A stretch of 64,000 bases of DNA, from assembly GCF_011397635.1 (NCBI RefSeq), contig NC_064753.1, positions 38,607,822 through 38,671,821 on the forward strand, read 5' to 3'. A program made the position numbers and the translations under genes. Source of the DNA: Epinephelus fuscoguttatus (taxonomy: Eukaryota > Chordata > Actinopteri > Perciformes > Serranidae). This document shows positions 14,201 to 28,700 of this stretch, one piece after another; the first letter of the stretch is position 1, and every line of letters begins with the position of its first letter. The notes under the pieces were generated by a model. That model was given only the letters and a program-made list of their open reading frames with translations. It was not told where the DNA came from and ran no database searches.

Positions 14201-17047
14201 AAACATCTGCAGGAAGTGCTGAGATTAATCACCAACAGCATGATATCAAGAAAGCAACGTAGAGCACAATCAATCTTGAATTAACGACTCACTGAGTGAA
14301 AACTGTGCTTGAGATCCGGCTCATTATGCGAGGTTCGACTGTAAGTTCAATTAATAGATCCAATCAACCCCATCCAAGAGTAACTAGGCAACAGGCCAAT
14401 CTTTGACGAGTATTCACTTTTGTTTATTTGATTTATTTGTGGGATACAAAGTGGGAAACAAACACCAGCAGGATGTCAGAAATTGCATTTTAGGATATTT
14501 TCTGGCAAAAAGTCAGAACTTTTTTCCCCAATAAAGGGTTTTTTGGGAGTTTTACCTTATCAGCTGTGAGGATCCAAAGACAGAGGGATGTTGTGTGCTG
14601 TAAAGCCCTCTGAGGTGAATTGTGATTTGTGATATTGGGCTTTATAAATAAAATTGAATTGAATTGTTTGTTCAAGTCCCCATGACAGCAGTTATCTCTC
14701 CTCCTGGAGTGTCCCTGAGCAAGCACACTTAATCAAGTTGTTCTGTACATCCTGTTTTGCAAATGCACGTCTCCTGCGGCAGTCAGTGAAGATATTATAT
14801 CACATATACATTACCAGTGACATCAATCCATCGGGTTATGGAGGTAATGTTCCCAAAACATCGACAGTACAGAAAAGAAAGCACCTCTGCACTCAACATC
14901 AAAACACAAGCTGGGACTCACCAGCTCACACTCTGACCTCTGTGTGATCCTGAGCAAAATCTTTATCTCCCTGTAAACAACTCAGGCTTCTCACAACAAA
15001 TGAACGTCAACAAAGGAGCTCTTGCTGCTCCAAACTATAAACATGCTGCACAAAATGGCCTCCCTCTCTCAGAGCCTATAAAACCAGCATTATTTCCTAC
15101 TAAACCGGGATATGTACTTGTGCGGCAGACCCTTAGCCATAGCTTCCACTGAGGGAAATGGGTTCAGCTTACAAAAATAGACAGGAGGTCTGTGTTGCTA
15201 CGGCAAGTTGTTACATTTCTGGGAAGGTGCACATCAGCCTTCAGGGTACAGCTTCAATTCAGAATTATGGGTGGGTGTCGTCACATTACGCTATCAAGGT
15301 AAAGTTACATAGGTCAGGTTTAGGAAAGTTAAGTCGTGAAAGTTAGGTTTAAGAAAAGAAACATAGCTCCACATTGTCATTTTACATACTTAACTTAAAG
15401 TTACCTACTTAACGTAACATAACCTGATGATGTACCTTGAAATAACCTAAACTTCACTTCACACGAGACACGAACACCCGTGTCCTTGGGAAAAGTCCTG
15501 TGTTTGTTTGACCCTTCCACCACGCCAATGTCTTACAAGGACATTTGCTCTTTATACTACTTCTGTCTTTACTCCCGTCAGCACATTTGTCACATGATAG
15601 CAGCCTGCACGATTACACAGGTTGTGTAAGAATTAGTTTTCGGAGGTACTGCATACATACAAACAGTGCATGAGATAGCCTGTGTTTAGTATTGCTCAGA
15701 GTGTTGGGAAATCAGGTTGGCTGAGTCAGTGATCTCTTTAAAGTCCCTTCTTAAAATATATTTTTATCGTAGAGCCTTTCCTGATTTTACTCAAGTTTTA
15801 AGTTCATATAGACAGTGTTTTATTTTCTCTGTTTTTTATGTGTTTTTATCAGTGCTTCTAGAAGCTGTTGTTTTCCTAAATGCAGCACAAGGCTACGGAG
15901 GGAACTCTTTTACTTGCCCCTCAGAAAACATCAGATCTTTGGTCAGTGACATTTCTGTAACATATCATTAGCTTGATTAGTCTACCTTTACACAAGCCGG
16001 ACACTGAATAAATTTATAAAATGAACATTTTATCTTTATTAACGTAAACTTCCATCTTGCCCGTGTGTCCTTGTATCAGACTATGATGCCTTTCTAAATT
16101 CAGAGTTTCGGAGAAAGTCCTCTTCTTTTCCCTCAGCAGCAGTTAGTGGAGTTATGAGTCACATAGTGGATAATTGATCAGTCAATCCAATCAGACCTGA
16201 TCGGATCCAATCATTAGATGAGAGGAGCAGCTGTTTGTAAGTGAAAGCAAACTTTTGACCCAGTGTACTAGAGGTTAAGTTTCACTGGTGTTGTGCTGCT
16301 CTGTCTGTGGAGCAAACAGTTAATATATATTCCAACAGCGCTCCTAATTGATGGTCCAGCTCCAACAATAGAAAATCAAAACGTGGTGGCAGATGTTTTA
16401 ATCGTGGCAGCCCGTCACAAATAAATGAATGTGTAGGGAATCCTGTCGTCACAGCCCTTCCAATCAATTACATATTCATCCAATTCCCCAACTCTAGTCT
16501 GAGTATCATTGTTCCTAATTAGGCAGACCTGAGCTCTGATTGTACCTCTAAACATTTCTCGCTCTTGTAGTTGATCTCAAACATAAGCAGCGTTGTTTTT
16601 TTCCACTGTGTCAGACATTTAAAGTGTGTTCCATGATATAATGACTTGGGCATGGCGTTTATTGCATGAAGCTAAAATCTGAAGGCATTGTGAAATGCCT
16701 GCTACAGTACATATACATCAACAGGGACAGCAGGGTTCAGCTGCCAGACTGCCAGACTTAGCAGTCCTGGAACCGCAGTGGATGCCTTAATGAGCCCTGT
16801 CAATATGTAACTGTACGACACCCTCATGCAGATAATAAAGGATAATCACTGCTGTTTGGAGGGAGAGGGAAGTAACACTTCTGGAAAGTTTTCAATTGAC
16901 AGTGTGAAAGAGAGAGTGGGTGTAACATCCAGATCTGACCTTTTGTTTTGGATCCTTCAAGCACTGTAGTTTTGAATTTGAGTGACGCTGAAATGATTTC
17001 TGTCTTTGTTCTGCCTGTGAATGTTGCTGTATGTTGTGTTTGTGCGT

Positions 17048-17119
<72 letters not shown>

Positions 17120-20100
17120 CTGTGTGTGTGCGTGTGCGTGTGTGTGTGTGTGTGTGCCTGCGGTGCACCAAACAGAGAAAAAGTAGCAAAGCCACTAACA
17201 AGTTAATAAACTCCAGCTGGGCTTTGTTGTGCTGAGGACAGACTGTAGAGCTGAGCACATTCTCTGTGGCTTAGCTCACACGTCTTCTCTTCAAACCAGA
17301 ACTAAACCCAGCACTGAGGGGTTTCTAGGTTTTCACTGGCTGTAGGGTCACAATCAGTGTTGTAAGAATATTCAGACTTTCCATACTAGTAGGCAATGTT
17401 CGCCACAAGGCAACTTGTTAATAATTTCCGTCAAGTTTCACCATGAAAAACCAACATACAGCTTCGTATTAGTGTAAAAATCTATCTGTAAAGTGCTTTC
17501 AGACCAGATGTGACCAAACTGAAACATGAATCTACTTTCAGCATAAATGTAAAGCATAAAAAATCTTGTTTTTTTTCTCTCTGGTTACTAACCTGAAAAC
17601 GTAAATGACAAGAATATAGTTCCCTTCCTCCCAATGTGACCAATGATGGTAGTCTTAAGCATTGGTTGAGGAAGTACTCAGATCCTTTACTTAAGTAAAA
17701 GTACTAATTTCACACTGTGAAAATTAGGACTGCTCCCCAATAGTCGACCAAACATTAGTTGATTAGAAGAGTCATTAGTCGGCAAGATTTCATTGGTCTC
17801 TATAGCCCGATTTCCTAAAAAATGGTTATGGCATGGTACCTTTGGAACCAAAAGTAACCCTCAGACATGGTACCTAGACCCTAGCGTTTCCACCACAGAC
17901 CGTACTCTTAAATGTGGGCGTGACTGTTGTCTCTCACTGCTCCGTCCAGCACTCTCTGTATTTCGTTTTCACCGGTGACACAGATGGAAGTCTGCACCTC
18001 GTTTTTCGTCTACAGAACGAGGCTTCACGCCAGCATTTTCAGAACAAAATCAAACAGACTCTGGTGACAGTCTCTCTCCATGGGATATTTAAAAATAGCG
18101 GGTGTGCATTTAGTCCTTCTAAGGCAAGCTCAGGGGTTTAGTGTTGCTGTAGCCCACAGGAATGACGCTCCACAACGCTAAAAATATATGTTCAGTTCAC
18201 ATAACACCATCGAAAAAAGATATATATTGACGCTTGAATATCCACTCATTAATAAAAGTGTATGTAATTTAAAAACTAAAATAATGATCAAACTCAACAT
18301 TGAGTAACATTACAAGTTAACATTCCACCTTAAAAGTCGCCGGCAGTCGGCCAAGTGAATACATTTTTTCTCAGACTAAAGCTGCTGTGAGAGGCGGCAA
18401 AACATCCTTTCATTATATAGTTACAGTTTACTAGTAAAACTCTGCACAGTATGAACAGTGGTTACATGAGCCTCAAAACCAGCCATAACTCAGCCCTGAG
18501 CAGAGTGACCGTCCTCTATTGACCAATGAACAGACTGCAGTGTTCACAGCTCCACCTTTTAGTACCAGATCTGTGTGCTAGGTACCCCAACGGGGGGGGA
18601 CCAAAAATGGGGACGGTATGGAACGGTTCCACTGGTACCATCCAAAACTTTTCACAGTGGAAACGGAAAATAAGCGCACTGAACTGAACTGAAACATACA
18701 CAAAACAGATCTACAGTTTAGATACATGTCCGTACAGGTTATGTGTGGTTTCTGTCAGTAGGGTAAATATCCGAAACACTTAACCCAACACGAGTCAACA
18801 GCACCGCAAACTAAGGCTGGAACCAGCAATTATTTTCACAGTGCTTTTACTTTTATTTTCTCCAGTCGAGGCAGACAGAATATATATATATATAATGGTA
18901 ACTGGCTGTATGTTTTGGGTCCTATCTACTTTACTGTAAACATAAACACATTGGAGGTCATTTTCCCATCTGTCACTCTTCCCACCACCATCTGTCTCTC
19001 CAACACATACATCTTATATTATTTAACAATGTAAAATGCAGAGCAGTGGCCAGTACAGCAGACAGCAGGGGTTTCAAACTGTGGACCATGAAGGACGGAG
19101 AATCTGCAAGTTTTCATGCCATACAGTCACTGCAAAGAAGTGTGTCTTTATTTTCACATTCTCTTCAAGACAACTCGGAGAGTAGTAATATCCACTTACT
19201 CCACTCTTACACACTTTAACCTCCTTAAAGCGGAGAGCGAGGTTTTATCAGCTGTGATGTTTAGTCAGAACAAACTCTTGATACTCTGTGACGCACGCTG
19301 TGAGATTTGCACTGATAGAAGCTCTTATTTGTTTGTCTTAATTACACTCGTGTCTCAAAATTAATGTCCCAATGAGTTATTAATGTTTGTGTTCTAATAA
19401 GCAGAAATAGGATTACATGCAGCGGCAGAAATGTGCTCAATAACAGTAATTACAACTCTGCTAGCAGCTCCAATCATTTTGTGTCGTCCTTTAGTGAAGT
19501 CTCTACTTCACTGGAATTACATTCTGTATGTGAGTTAGTCAAATTAATTCTTTATAATGACTTAATCCTTCAATGAGCAAGTTTCTGCCTCGACAACATG
19601 TGATAAAAATTAATTTAACATCCTGTATGTCATGATCCAAAGCCATACATGCAGTTCACACGTGTGTATATTTATGTATGTTTTTACCATAATACTGTAC
19701 ATGTTTGATATTTGACAAGGAGCTTCTGTCAGGTCACGTCTGTGTTTTTAGAACATAAAAAACCTGCATTACTATAATGATTAATACTCTGTAACCTGAT
19801 TTTAGGCAAAAATTATTAGATGACCAGTTAAATAGAAATAGCCTTTGGTTTGCACCTCCAAATATTAGTTCTGGCAGAAGATAGATTGCTAAAACATAAT
19901 TATTGTGATTAGCCGAAGTAATCAAGCCTAATAAAGGAGATTAACTCTATTTTAAAAAAAGAACTAATCAGGCCTATTCTGATGTTTTAAATCATTGGCT
20001 GTGAACTATGATAAAATATTTCTGTCACCATTTTTCTGTGTGCTCATGTCAGTCAAGTGAATTTTAAAATTTAATCTTAGGCAAACACCTGAGGAAGTGA

Positions 20101-22643
20101 AGTGTATTGACCTTAATTTCTCAGTTAATTTACCTCACATAAACAGACATAAACTGTCAAATATTTTTCCTGTATGACAGTATTTTTAGCTTTCATACTG
20201 TTGCAGCAGCGATACCTTTATCAGACTGTATGAGATAAATTTCATTACGGAATATAAACATGGTTTTATTTAAAAACTTTTCAATTTAACAGAAAAAAAC
20301 AACTTCTCAAATGTTAAACTAATAGTTTTTACATTTTGGGAAATAACTGTGTTTGCTTTCTCCCTGTGAGTTCACACAGAAAGCAGTTTGCAGGTTGCAA
20401 AACGTGAGGCTTTTTAATTGAATGCCATGAGTAAAAAAAACACTTGCTGCGCCTTTTTATTGTTGCCAGGCAACCACCCCATCACCTCCTTACCCTAACC
20501 CTTCCAGTGTAATCAATCTACTATTTATTTATTTATTTATTTTTATTTTAATTGGCAGTAATTAGTATCTAGTTACCAAAATGTTGAGGCAGAGAGTACT
20601 TGCTGTTGCTCTGGTTGAGGGTGAGAGGCTGTCAGCAAATAGTTTGTTTGGGCGCAGATAAACGGAGATCTGTGTGGGTACATGAGACCCTAAAAAAGAG
20701 GGAGTATCACCAGCTGATCCAGGCGCTTCACCTCAATGATGGCTGTTTCCATGCATAATTTAGAATGACTCGAGGGCAGTTTGACAACGTACTGTCTATC
20801 GTCAACTACAGAGAGTCCATCAGTCCTGCAGAGCGACTGAGCATCACCAGTTTCTGCTCCATTGTTTAACAACTGTCAACTTGTCGTGACCACCACAGGA
20901 GGCCCACAACTCACAAATCACTTCAGTGGACAATGGAGAGAAAAAAGCAAAGATGACGTGGGGCGCTCTTCTGGTCTAAGTTGGAAGTTTTTTAACTGGA
21001 GGAGTTCAGAGCGCTCCAGCAAAAATGCCAGGTGCCTAGAGCGCAGACATGAGAGGTGCATAGAAACGCAAGGCACATAGCAAGGCTAAAACAGCGAGCA
21101 AAAAACTTAATTCTTATTGAAAATGATGACAGAAAGCCACCTCCAGCTGCTAAAGCGCTTTCTGTGTGATCGGGGCCTTCGATAAAAATATGCTACTCTT
21201 ACGTCCCAATGCTAAATATGAAGCTGGAGCTAGCAGCTGCTTAGCTTAGCATTAAGACTGAAAACAGGGAAACAACTCACAAATAGGGTTGGGTACTGAC
21301 CAAATTACACTTACACTCCCAAGAATGGTTTCATGTTAATCAAGTCGGTCTGTGGCAAATTTTGGTATCTGAAAGAGTCTTATTCCCGTCTAGACTGCAA
21401 GTACTTCAGATGCTTTTTTCACTTGCAACAGATTCGTTCTTACTTTAATCATCACAGCTGCAGGCTCATGTCTCAGCTTTGTTTCACAGGCATAACAGCA
21501 ACCTGGAGCATTTATATATGCTTCTTGTCTATTTTACCTTCAACAGTACGCAAGGTTGATGCCCAATAAAAAGGCACTGAATAATTAAAGTTCACTACAT
21601 CTTACAACCTAGGTGGAACACAGTGTTCTGTCTCCAGACACACAGAGGTACACTGTGCTCTGGTTTGTCATCCCACAGACTGTTCCTTCACTTTACACAG
21701 CGTGTGGAAATCTGGACTTAGTTTTTACAACTGTAATTCCATTTTTGATATTACAGAGAGTTCAGTACCGAAAATAGGTACCATTAGGTACTGGTACCAG
21801 TACTGGTCCAAATATGAATGGTACCCAACCCTACTCCCAAAGGAATCGTCTAAAATAGTGGTTCCCAACTGGTGGGTCGTGGTCCAAAAGTGGATCGTGA
21901 GTCCTTTCTAAACCGCAAGTTTGTAAAAAAAAAAAACAAAAAAAAACCACACTTTATTTTGAAGTACAGTAAATTTCCAGCACAGAGCTTTTATTTTGAA
22001 GTGTGGTTTTCTGCTGTAGAGTAAGCGACTCATGGACAGATACTTGACAGAGAAAGCAAACTAGCTCATAGACGTGTTCAACGCAAATATGGCACTGAAT
22101 ATATTAAACTGTGTGGACCTTGAACTAATGACTAAGGAGAAATCTGGACCACTTGAGAACCACTGGTCTTACACATTAACCATTGCTAAAATTGCAACTT
22201 GACGTATTTACGGTTCAGTTTTTGTGTTTTGTAAACAGTCACAGTCTAATATGTTAATTAATGAGCTTTAGAGGAGCTGGTATGCAGATTTTGTCACCTT
22301 TGGTTGCCGCACAAGTATAAATCCCCCTTGAGTCTACTCAAGGGGGATTCCTATATTTATTCCTATAAATTCCTGTATTTATTCCTATAAATGTTGTGTA
22401 ACACAAGCAGTCATAAAAGAACTCTCTGCTTAAATAAAAACAGGATAAATATGGAGAAGAGAATGAATCTGAGCATTTGATACCACTTTTCAGAAATATG
22501 TCTGTACCATAGAAGTGTTACTGTTTTGTACTTAGCCTTAGTTTTAATATTGCAATGTGTCAGATAAATAAAAACCCTGTGTATGCATCTTAAATCGTTA
22601 AGAAGTCACAATGTGAGTCTGCATGAGTGTTGGGGGGGGTAAG

Positions 22644-22703
<60 letters not shown>

Positions 22704-25700
22704 AAGGGGAAAGAGAGAGGAAGACATCAATCAAAACTCATTTCAACCCTTCTCATATCTCTCCTAACCACACACATTGAAACACCAGAAAAAAAAAATC
22801 TGCTGCCAGAGACAGAGTGAGTTATAGAGCGATGGATAGATGATGGGGGGGAGCAAGAGAGGACAGAGTGAGAGAGAGTGAGAGAGCACTTTCTATTTAT
22901 AGCCTGTGTGCCCGGAGAGGAGGAAGACTGTTGTTCGAAAGCACACTTGGTGCGTATGATTTTGTTCTGCAGTACACAGGCTGCCGCTCCAAAGATGCAG
23001 GAACAGAAACATACAGTAAATACACGCCATACAAATTATAAACCATGTGGGTGGTAAGACGGGGTCATTACTGGGATAACGAATGGCTGTTTGAAAGGCT
23101 GATGAGAGGAGGGACGTGATTGGTCCAGTAATCATCCTCTTCGTCCCCCTATGAGGCTTACATGGAATAGAAATTACCTCTGTGTGCTTTGGGTGTGCAT
23201 TTAAGTTCATGATCATGTGTGCACATAGATTCTCTGCGTGCAAGCTGTCATTCACTGACATATTTAAGCAATTAAAGCAACAATGGGGCTCATGGATAGG
23301 TAATTCATGTAACTCATCTTCCCCCTCACTTACGCAGCCTTCAGGCCAAAAGATTCCCACTGAGATTCAGCAATTATGCCTCACAAAATATGACACGAAC
23401 ACACTAAAGGAGCTCTGTCATAACAAAGGTAACACTGGTCTGTAATGCTTACTCACCGGTGTACGGAGCACTCTTGTGGTTCATGCTAAAAGCTTTTTCT
23501 CAGCAGTGAAGATTTTAGTTGGTTTCACTTTTAGAGCAGAGACATCTCCTGCAGAGTCGCGTCATCTGTCGTTTATCTGAACTGGAATTTAGAAAACAGG
23601 ATTTTAATGATGATTGTTAGTGAAAGCCAAGTCGGTAAATAGGAGGGGTGGGGGGAAAATAGATCCAGTGTAGTATCACGATATTTTTGTGTGGCAAAAG
23701 TTTTGATTTCTTTATTATATAAGTTATTAATATTACAAATACAAATTAAATTTTAGGTAGCCTACTGAAAAAATATGATCATTTGTCTCTTCAGTCCAGA
23801 GAGAAAAAAAATGGCTGAATGAGATGAACAGACTGAAAAAAATTCAGTGGAAATGCAGCAACTCACATGTGTGGTGTGAGTTTGGGTGGAAATGTTGTAT
23901 TGATTTTTTTTAATCGCGCCAAAGCACATTTTGCCGGAGGGGACGCCAGGTACTGGAGACAGTGTGGGTTTCATGGAGCCAGTCACTGGCATGTATTCTA
24001 GTAGTGTCCAGTGATCAGACCTTTCTGGACAGAATTTCATAAAGCAGTAAAAAAGAAACTTAACACTGATCTTCCTTTGCAATTTTTTTTAGAATGTTTG
24101 GGTTTAAGGCAAAACGTTCTGATAAATATATGTTTGGTATTCTGATATCTGCCCTCGCAAGGCACTGGTTGCTTCCTGAACCCCCACATTAGAGGAGTGG
24201 ATAGATATTGTAAATCATATTTATGTTATGGGAAAAAAATGACCTTTTCTCCTCATCTTCAGAAAAATGTGTTCATTAAATTCTGGGCGAAGTGGGTGAA
24301 AGACCCACCTCATTTACTGCTATACTTTTTTTGTCTCTTTAATCAAGTCTCCTCAACATATGGTGCTTATATGTACACTTAATCTCTCCCAAAATGTTCT
24401 ACAAACTTCTTAAATTGTGAAAAAAATTTGAACAGCAGGAGAAATTACTTTATCATATTTTATGTCTTGCTTTGTAAACTGCTGTCAAAAAACAAAAACA
24501 AATAAACACAAAATTTAAAGCTACAGTAGGTAACTTTTTTTTTAGCATTATGACAAAAAGTTATTTGATTAACTGTTTCTATATCCTTTTTTAACAGGAC
24601 ATGTTCTCTTGGTATTGTAATATTTCTGACATTAAGATTGACCTTGACCCATTAATTGCCTTGTTTGGTTGTTCTGAAGCTTCTCTTGCTCTGCTACATA
24701 CTGTACAGACGTCCCTGATGGTGGGCATGTTAGTAGCAAAGAGGATTACTCTTAAGGAATGGAAGGCTGCCAGTGCTCCCTGTTTCTCTAGATGGCTCTA
24801 GATTTTTTGTTCTGTTTGTCTGTCTTTTTGCTATATCCTGACAGTAGTGCATGTGGCCGATAATCCATAATCCTCATAGTGCTCCTAATGGTATTTGCAA
24901 GAATCATGAAAGTAACCATTTTCGAGCCACATTCAGAGACAGCAGCTGTCAAACATTTCAATCACTGCTCGTAAACTGTGCTCGAACTGGCAGCGCTGAT
25001 CAAATATGAGTCAAACTTCTGTTACTGCATTGCCCATTGCTCATCTCAAACATTTTCAGAAACATATTTTAGTGTACTGCTTAGCTGTAAAATGAGAAAG
25101 TGTATGACCCAGCTGCCATGTTGAAAATAGCTAGCCAAAAGAAAAGTCTCATTTTAAAACGTGTATCTGAAAACATTTGAGGAGACAAACAGGCAATGCA
25201 GTAACAGAATTTTGATTCATATTTAATCAGCGTTGCCAGGTTTGACAGTTTGACGGCAGTTCACGAGCCGTGATTGACGTGTTTGACAGCCGCTGTCTCT
25301 GAAAATGGCCTGTGATTGGCCAGTGTCTCCCGTCACTGGCTAGATTTTCAAAGCCTGAAAACAGAGCCAAGCAGATGTGCAGAAGTCGAGTGTTCTCTCA
25401 GACTGTCCAATAACGTCCAAATTAAACTCCCTACCTGAGCTTTAAAAACATTTTATACAGTGCTCAGTTTTATTTTCATTATATTTACTTATATATACAA
25501 CAGAACATACATCCAGCTCCTACAATGTGTATCTTCCTAAAATGAGGAAAAACTCTGCGGAGGTCTCACAGTAAATGCTGTAGTGTACAGTACTGTATGA
25601 ATTAATAAAGTCCTGTTATTTAGTTATTTATTTGGATCACCATCAGTCAGAGTACTCCTCCTGGGGTCCACACAAGCAAACATTACATTATAGTGTAAAA

Positions 25701-28700
25701 CAAATATATAATTAAAAATACAACAAGAAAACAGAAAAACTAAACAATCAAAACCAATAAATGAACCACATTAAAAACTACTAATGGCACTATTACACCA
25801 ATGACAACAAGTATTCTCACTTTATCAAAACTGTCAGAAAAAAAAAAAAATAATAATTTTACAGCTCAAAGGTGATTGTAATTCTACGAAAAACAGCATA
25901 TACAGTGATTGAGAGTATGAAAAGACCAGGAAAGTTTCATTTTAACATTTGTACAGTCAGATATTATGTTATTTGAAATGGGCAGGTGTTCTGTGCCATC
26001 AGGTATCTCTTTAACCTGCACTTGTTACATATGTAGTGTCCAATCCATAGTTTCATTCCTCTGAACACTACAGTGCGTTGCATTGCATTCGTTTTTGAAA
26101 CAGGAAGTGAAAAACGATCTCTTGCCGCATGCTCAGTATGAATGCTATAGCTGTTACTACTATAAAAAAAACTGATGCAAGTAAGGTCAATAATAAACCT
26201 CTAAACTGTTGAGTTCAGAGGTTTATTATTGACCTAGCAAATGTAGTGACATTTGTTCACTTGAGCATTTTTAATTGTGCACAAATGAAACAAGATACAA
26301 CATGTCTAGTTTTAAGTTTATTTTTTTATTGTGGACAGAGCCACGCTAGCTGTCTCCCCTTGATTCCAGTCTTTGTGCTAAGCTCAGCTAATCACCTACC
26401 GCCACAAGTGTCACACTGAACACAGACAGGAGGGTGGTTTTGATCTTTTTATCTAACTTTCAGAAACAAAATTAATGAAAATATTTCCCAAAATGTTGAA
26501 CTGTTCCATAACTGCAAATACAAAACACAGTTGGGTTTGACTCCTCACAGCTCTTAGTTTCTTTGCTAACCTCCTTCTAACATGTACACACAAACTTTTC
26601 TTGCCTTTGCAGCCTTGCTGTCTCTTTAATGGAGGCTGGGTTAGTAGCACCAGTTATTTCCAGCTCCTCTCGGTGGGCCTATAAATAGAGCACACACACA
26701 CACACACACACATTCATACACACACACATTTTTCTCTTCCTCACCTCTGTGTGAGGTGGTCTGGTTTTGACGCCCAGGTGTTTTTTAGCTTTTGCTAATT
26801 TTATGCCTGCGAGCTCTACCTAATAATGCTGTTTGTACAGGAGACAGCCACTGATACACTGCTGCACACACACCTCTTCACCTGTTGTCTTTGTTTCAGT
26901 GATTCACTGTACTTTACTGTCATGTTTGGGCTCCTTCATCTCACTGTCTTGGAGTCACTGATCACATTTGGCCACTGTTAAAAATTTGGTGCATGTTGTA
27001 ATTTTCCGTTTTTAAAAAAGCATTTTCCTTCCTCTCTCTGCAGCATCAGACAACAGCCAGAGATTTCAGGAGACGTGTTTCGCCTTTGCATTAACGCCAC
27101 AGCAAGTCCAGCAGATCAGCAGCTCGATGTAAGATGAACGCCGCTGTCAGTGCAGGATGCGCTCCATGAATAATTCAAACATGTACATGCTTTCTACAGA
27201 TGTGTGCTGATATATTTGTTTCTGTGCTCAAAGGGACATCTCGGGGACCAAATGTGATTTCTCAGTTCAAGTTCAGTTGCGGTTTTGCCTGTCGGAGACG
27301 AGCTGTCCTCAGGAAGACCATTTTCCACCCAATCTGTGTGTGAAAGTCAACGGGAAGCCATGTAACCTGCCGGTGAGGCGCTCCGCATTAATCACATAAA
27401 CAGCCAGCAAAGCACGGTGTCTTTATTCCACCACTGTATGACTGTTGTTCCACCTTTTCTGCCCTGTGTTAGTGTTGAATACATTTTCTTGAAGAACATC
27501 AGAATTTAACCTCTTAATATTCACAACAACTTTTCATCTTTTTCCTTTGAATATTCTTGTCTGTCTTTTAGGGTTATCTTCCACCTACCAAAAACGGCGT
27601 AGAGCCCAAGCGGCCCAGCCGGCCCATCAACATTACCTCACTGGTCAGATTGTCCACCACAGTCCCCAATACCATCGTGGTGTCGTGGACCGCTGAGATT
27701 GGAAGGGTAAGAACCAATGTTTAACAGGGACTGTTGAGCTTTTGATGATCAGGGAAAACTTTGATAAGTAAAAAAGTTATCTGATAATTGGGTTGGGGGA
27801 AAAAAATCAGGTCTTAGATGAATCCCATTGCGGAAGTGGACAATTCGGCATCAATTCACATATGTCAATTATCAATTATATAAATGTTTGTTCATAACAA
27901 GATGTTGACGGAACAAAAGAGGCAGAACTCAACTGCGAAGCCAGTGTAGCATCTGCAGCATTCAGTGAGAGGAGTTGCAAATAGCGCGTAAACCGGCTGA
28001 CCAGCACACACTGTGGCATTAACCAAATTAAAACACCTCTGTGGTGAAGACAAAAACTCTCTGTTCAGTCTGTTTTGCCTAAAAACCTTGTGCCTAGCCT
28101 GCCCAGTGTCTTGGCTTTCACCAGCGCTAACAGAGAGAGAGAGGCTGCTCGCAGCTCCTCTGCTGGCAATAACACAGCAGCTGCGGCGGAGCATCCCCCC
28201 CTCCCGCCTCCATGTTATTTGTACACACACACACAGGAGACTGCATGGTGCTTTCAAATTCATTAATTCATTCATCAATGCAGTTAACTTTTTAAAATGA
28301 AAAGGATACGGACCACATATCATTGAATAGAGCGTGCAAGCACTAGACTATATGCAGGCCTGTGTATATCCCATATATATGTATGTCTCACAATGGACAA
28401 GTGTGAGCATCCGCAGACGGATACAATCCAACTGGCACCCCCTGGTTCAAAAGTGAGGGTATGGAGGGAGGTTGAAGGGGAGAGTGACCTGGACAAGAGC
28501 CACACTGTATGCAAGTTAAATAATCTGTTTATTTAATTATGGATCACCAAAAATACAGTCTGCTATATTTTAAAGAAAAGAGAAAAAGAAATCATGTTTA
28601 AATCAAACATTTTGATGCATTGTGATGCATCGATAATCTGAATAGTGATCGAATCGATAAGTGAGGTGCCTGGAGAATCCCACCCCTACTATTAAGTAAA

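Larger units (their letters stand above)
515..27043 (+). other. pias1 intron 2, 26.5 kb
   Basis: Bounded by GTGAGG at 515 and a pyrimidine-rich acceptor ending CAG at 27043. No convincing protein gene lies inside. The contents are MITEs, LINE and SINE relics, microsatellites and AT-rich unique sequence, entered separately. It is much longer than all other introns of this gene combined, a common position for regulatory elements. Confidence 0.93.

Noticed and set aside
16824-17258. His/Thr-rich minus-strand protein, 144 codons
   Set aside because: Translation of the GT microsatellite and its flanks. The same applies to ORFs at 8149-8451, 22623-22820, 48915-49338 and 53983-54177.
22893-23360. 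155-codon minus ORF as a novel gene
   Set aside because: No family similarity, no splice context and no second line of evidence; intronic chance ORFs of this size are expected in 26 kb.
27892-28323. 143-codon minus-strand ORF in pias1 intron 5
   Set aside because: No recognisable domain, atypical composition, and it lies in repeat-like intron sequence.
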